The notes below the pieces were generated by a model. That model was not told the DNA's origin. It searched no databases and saw only the letters and a list, made by a program, of their open reading frames with translations. From positions 8,597,517 through 8,661,516 of the forward strand of contig CM065173.1 of NCBI GenBank assembly GCA_033026295.1: a stretch of 64,000 nucleotides of DNA. The letters are read 5' to 3'. Within the stretch, counting starts at the first letter, position 1. Every line of letters starts with the position of its first letter. Shown one piece after another: positions 62,930-64,000 of this stretch. The DNA comes from Channa striata (lineage: Eukaryota; Chordata; Actinopteri; Anabantiformes; Channidae). The translations under genes were made by a program, and so were the position numbers.

Positions 62930-63580
62930 AAAGGATGGGTTTTGTGTCTCCAAAGTCATTCTATGGTAGATTTACTTCGATCTTTTGGATCATCGTTCTG
63001 CTGCATCACCCAGCTTCTTCTGAGCGTCAGCTACAGACATCCTGAATATCTTAATAAACTTTGGGACTTTATTTTCCCCTCTAAAATGATAATTGGTCCA
63101 CGTCCACAGGCAGCAAAACAGCTTTGAATCAGGATGCTCCCTCCACTCTTTGACTGTGGGGATCGTGTTTTCATTTGGTATGCAGTCAACTTCAGGCATG
63201 CTGCAATGTTGTTTTTGGAGAGCAGTGACTTCCTCTGTGGTGTCCTGCCATGGATACCATGCCTGTTCAAGGTTTTCCGCATGGTTGACTAAACAACAAA
63301 GATGTTAATCTACTCCAATGAATCGTTCAAGTCTTTAGCTGTTCATTGAGCATTCCATGTTGTGCCTTTGGGGTGATCTCGGCTCGGCACCAGCTTCTAT
63401 GGAGAGTAGCCACAGCAGCAAATCGTCTCCATTTATAGACAATATTTCGAACCGTGGACTGATTATTATCAAAAGTCTTTGTAACCAATTTAAGCTACAT
63501 GCAAATCAACAATTCTTGATCATAGTTCATTGCAAGGCATCAGCTGATGATTCTTTTGAATAACACACTGATGCTGTCAC
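62930..63580 (-). mobile_element. Decayed Tc1-like transposon (transposase antisense to limch1)
   Basis: The minus-strand translation contains RKTLNRHGIHGRTPQRK followed by SLLSKNNIAACLK, which is the Tc1-family transposase helix-turn-helix region (typically RKTLNKNGVHGRTPRRKPLL). Along the + strand the blocks GGATCATCGTTCTGCTGCAT, GCAGCAAAACAGCTTTGAAT, CATTTATAGACAATATTTCG and CATGCAAATCAACAATTCTT match the usual antisense order of the element. Frameshifts and stops break it up, so it is a dead copy inside intron 4. Exact ends and terminal repeats were not resolved. Confidence 0.85.
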
Positions 63581-64000
63581 ACCTTCATTCTCGTGTCATT
63601 TAGTGGACAACAGGTTTCTTAAAACCTGATTTCAGTTGAAATGTACTGACATCAGAAATTTTGTGTTGCCCTTCCTTTTTTGTATGTTCAATACAGATAT
63701 GAAATATCCTGACTCTTTGTGCTTTATCAGCTTAGAATTATTGTTCTTTTTGATTTTTGAGACTTTAAGGATCAGATCACATTTCATATGCAGAATGCCC
63801 TGCCCCTTTATGAGGTGTTCTTGCATACTTTGTATGTCCTTCCTTCACCTCCTCCATCCTCTGTGGGTACCACCTGTCACATTCGTCTTGGCATACCATG
63901 TTCCATGTTTACAGGATTGCTTGGTTGGGTGCCATGTACAGCCTCCTTCAAATGTATCCTAAGGTTTCAGAGACTAGGAAACATTCTTTTATTCTTTTTA

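Larger units (their letters stand above)
61326..64000 (+). other. limch1: limch1 intron 4 (incomplete, runs off the window)
   Basis: The intron begins with GTGAGA and has no recognisable acceptor leading to the next CH-domain exon before base 64000. It holds a GT-rich microsatellite, a mariner-like element at 61968-62397 and a decayed Tc1 transposon around 62930-63580. The final 400 bases show nothing identifiable. Confidence 0.8.

Noticed and set aside
1..64000. CRISPR arrays, operons, phage or endogenous viral genes
   Set aside because: No regularly spaced repeats, no compact gene clusters and no retroviral-type gag, pol or env segments were seen. All clear repeats are dinucleotide tracts, SINEs or Tc1/mariner relics.

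Overview
The window looks like vertebrate nuclear DNA, most likely from a teleost fish and probably a spiny-rayed one. It is AT-rich, with very long non-coding stretches, GT-AG introns, a CpG-island promoter, many (AC)n/(GT)n microsatellites, and decayed Tc1/mariner-like transposons and tRNA-derived SINEs of types I associate with fish genomes. There is no sign of bacterial or viral gene organisation. The species assignment is inferred from repeat style and cannot be proved from the text. || The one protein-coding gene I can support is the 5' part of limch1 (LIM and calponin-homology domains 1) on the + strand. Four coding exons join in frame: exon 1 (27616-27717), exon 2 (52796-52866), exon 3 (55737-55806) and exon 4 (61219-61325). 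Together they give 116 codons plus 2 nt, covering the N-terminus and most of the calponin-homology (CH) actin-binding-type domain. The rest of the CH domain, the central region and the C-terminal LIM domain lie beyond base 64000. Intron 1 is about 25 kb, intron 2 about 2.9 kb, intron 3 about 5.4 kb, and intron 4 runs off the window. The promoter is a TATA-less CpG island around 27350-27800 with an ETS-like site and a 4-codon upstream ORF. || Bases 1-27300 upstream hold no exon I can recognise. The region contains dispersed repeats (a complete terminal-inverted-repeat element at 8043-8360, a Tc1-like element with a nested SINE at 19647-20113, a collapsed Tc1 transposon at 22243-22850, and SINE copies near 10.9, 13.4 and 13.6 kb) and microsatellites. 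It also has several non-repetitive stretches rich in homeodomain-type ATTA cores, a palindromic CRE, and a perfect CTCF-consensus match at 23586. I read this region as upstream regulatory or intergenic DNA. || Introns 1-4 are mostly unique AT-rich sequence. They also carry SINE remnants (33.8 and 37.8 kb), a perfect 16-bp hairpin (51.4 kb), a hammerhead-ribozyme-like core (53.3 kb), a purine-rich block ending in a strong splice donor that could be an alternative first exon (60.2-60.6 kb), a 430-bp mariner-like element (61968-62397) and a decayed Tc1 transposon with antisense transposase remnants (about 62.9-63.6 kb). || I found no convincing undescribed multi-gene system. The most checkable leads are the alternative limch1 first exon, the CTCF site and CRE palindrome, the candidate conserved enhancers, and the hammerhead-like relic.
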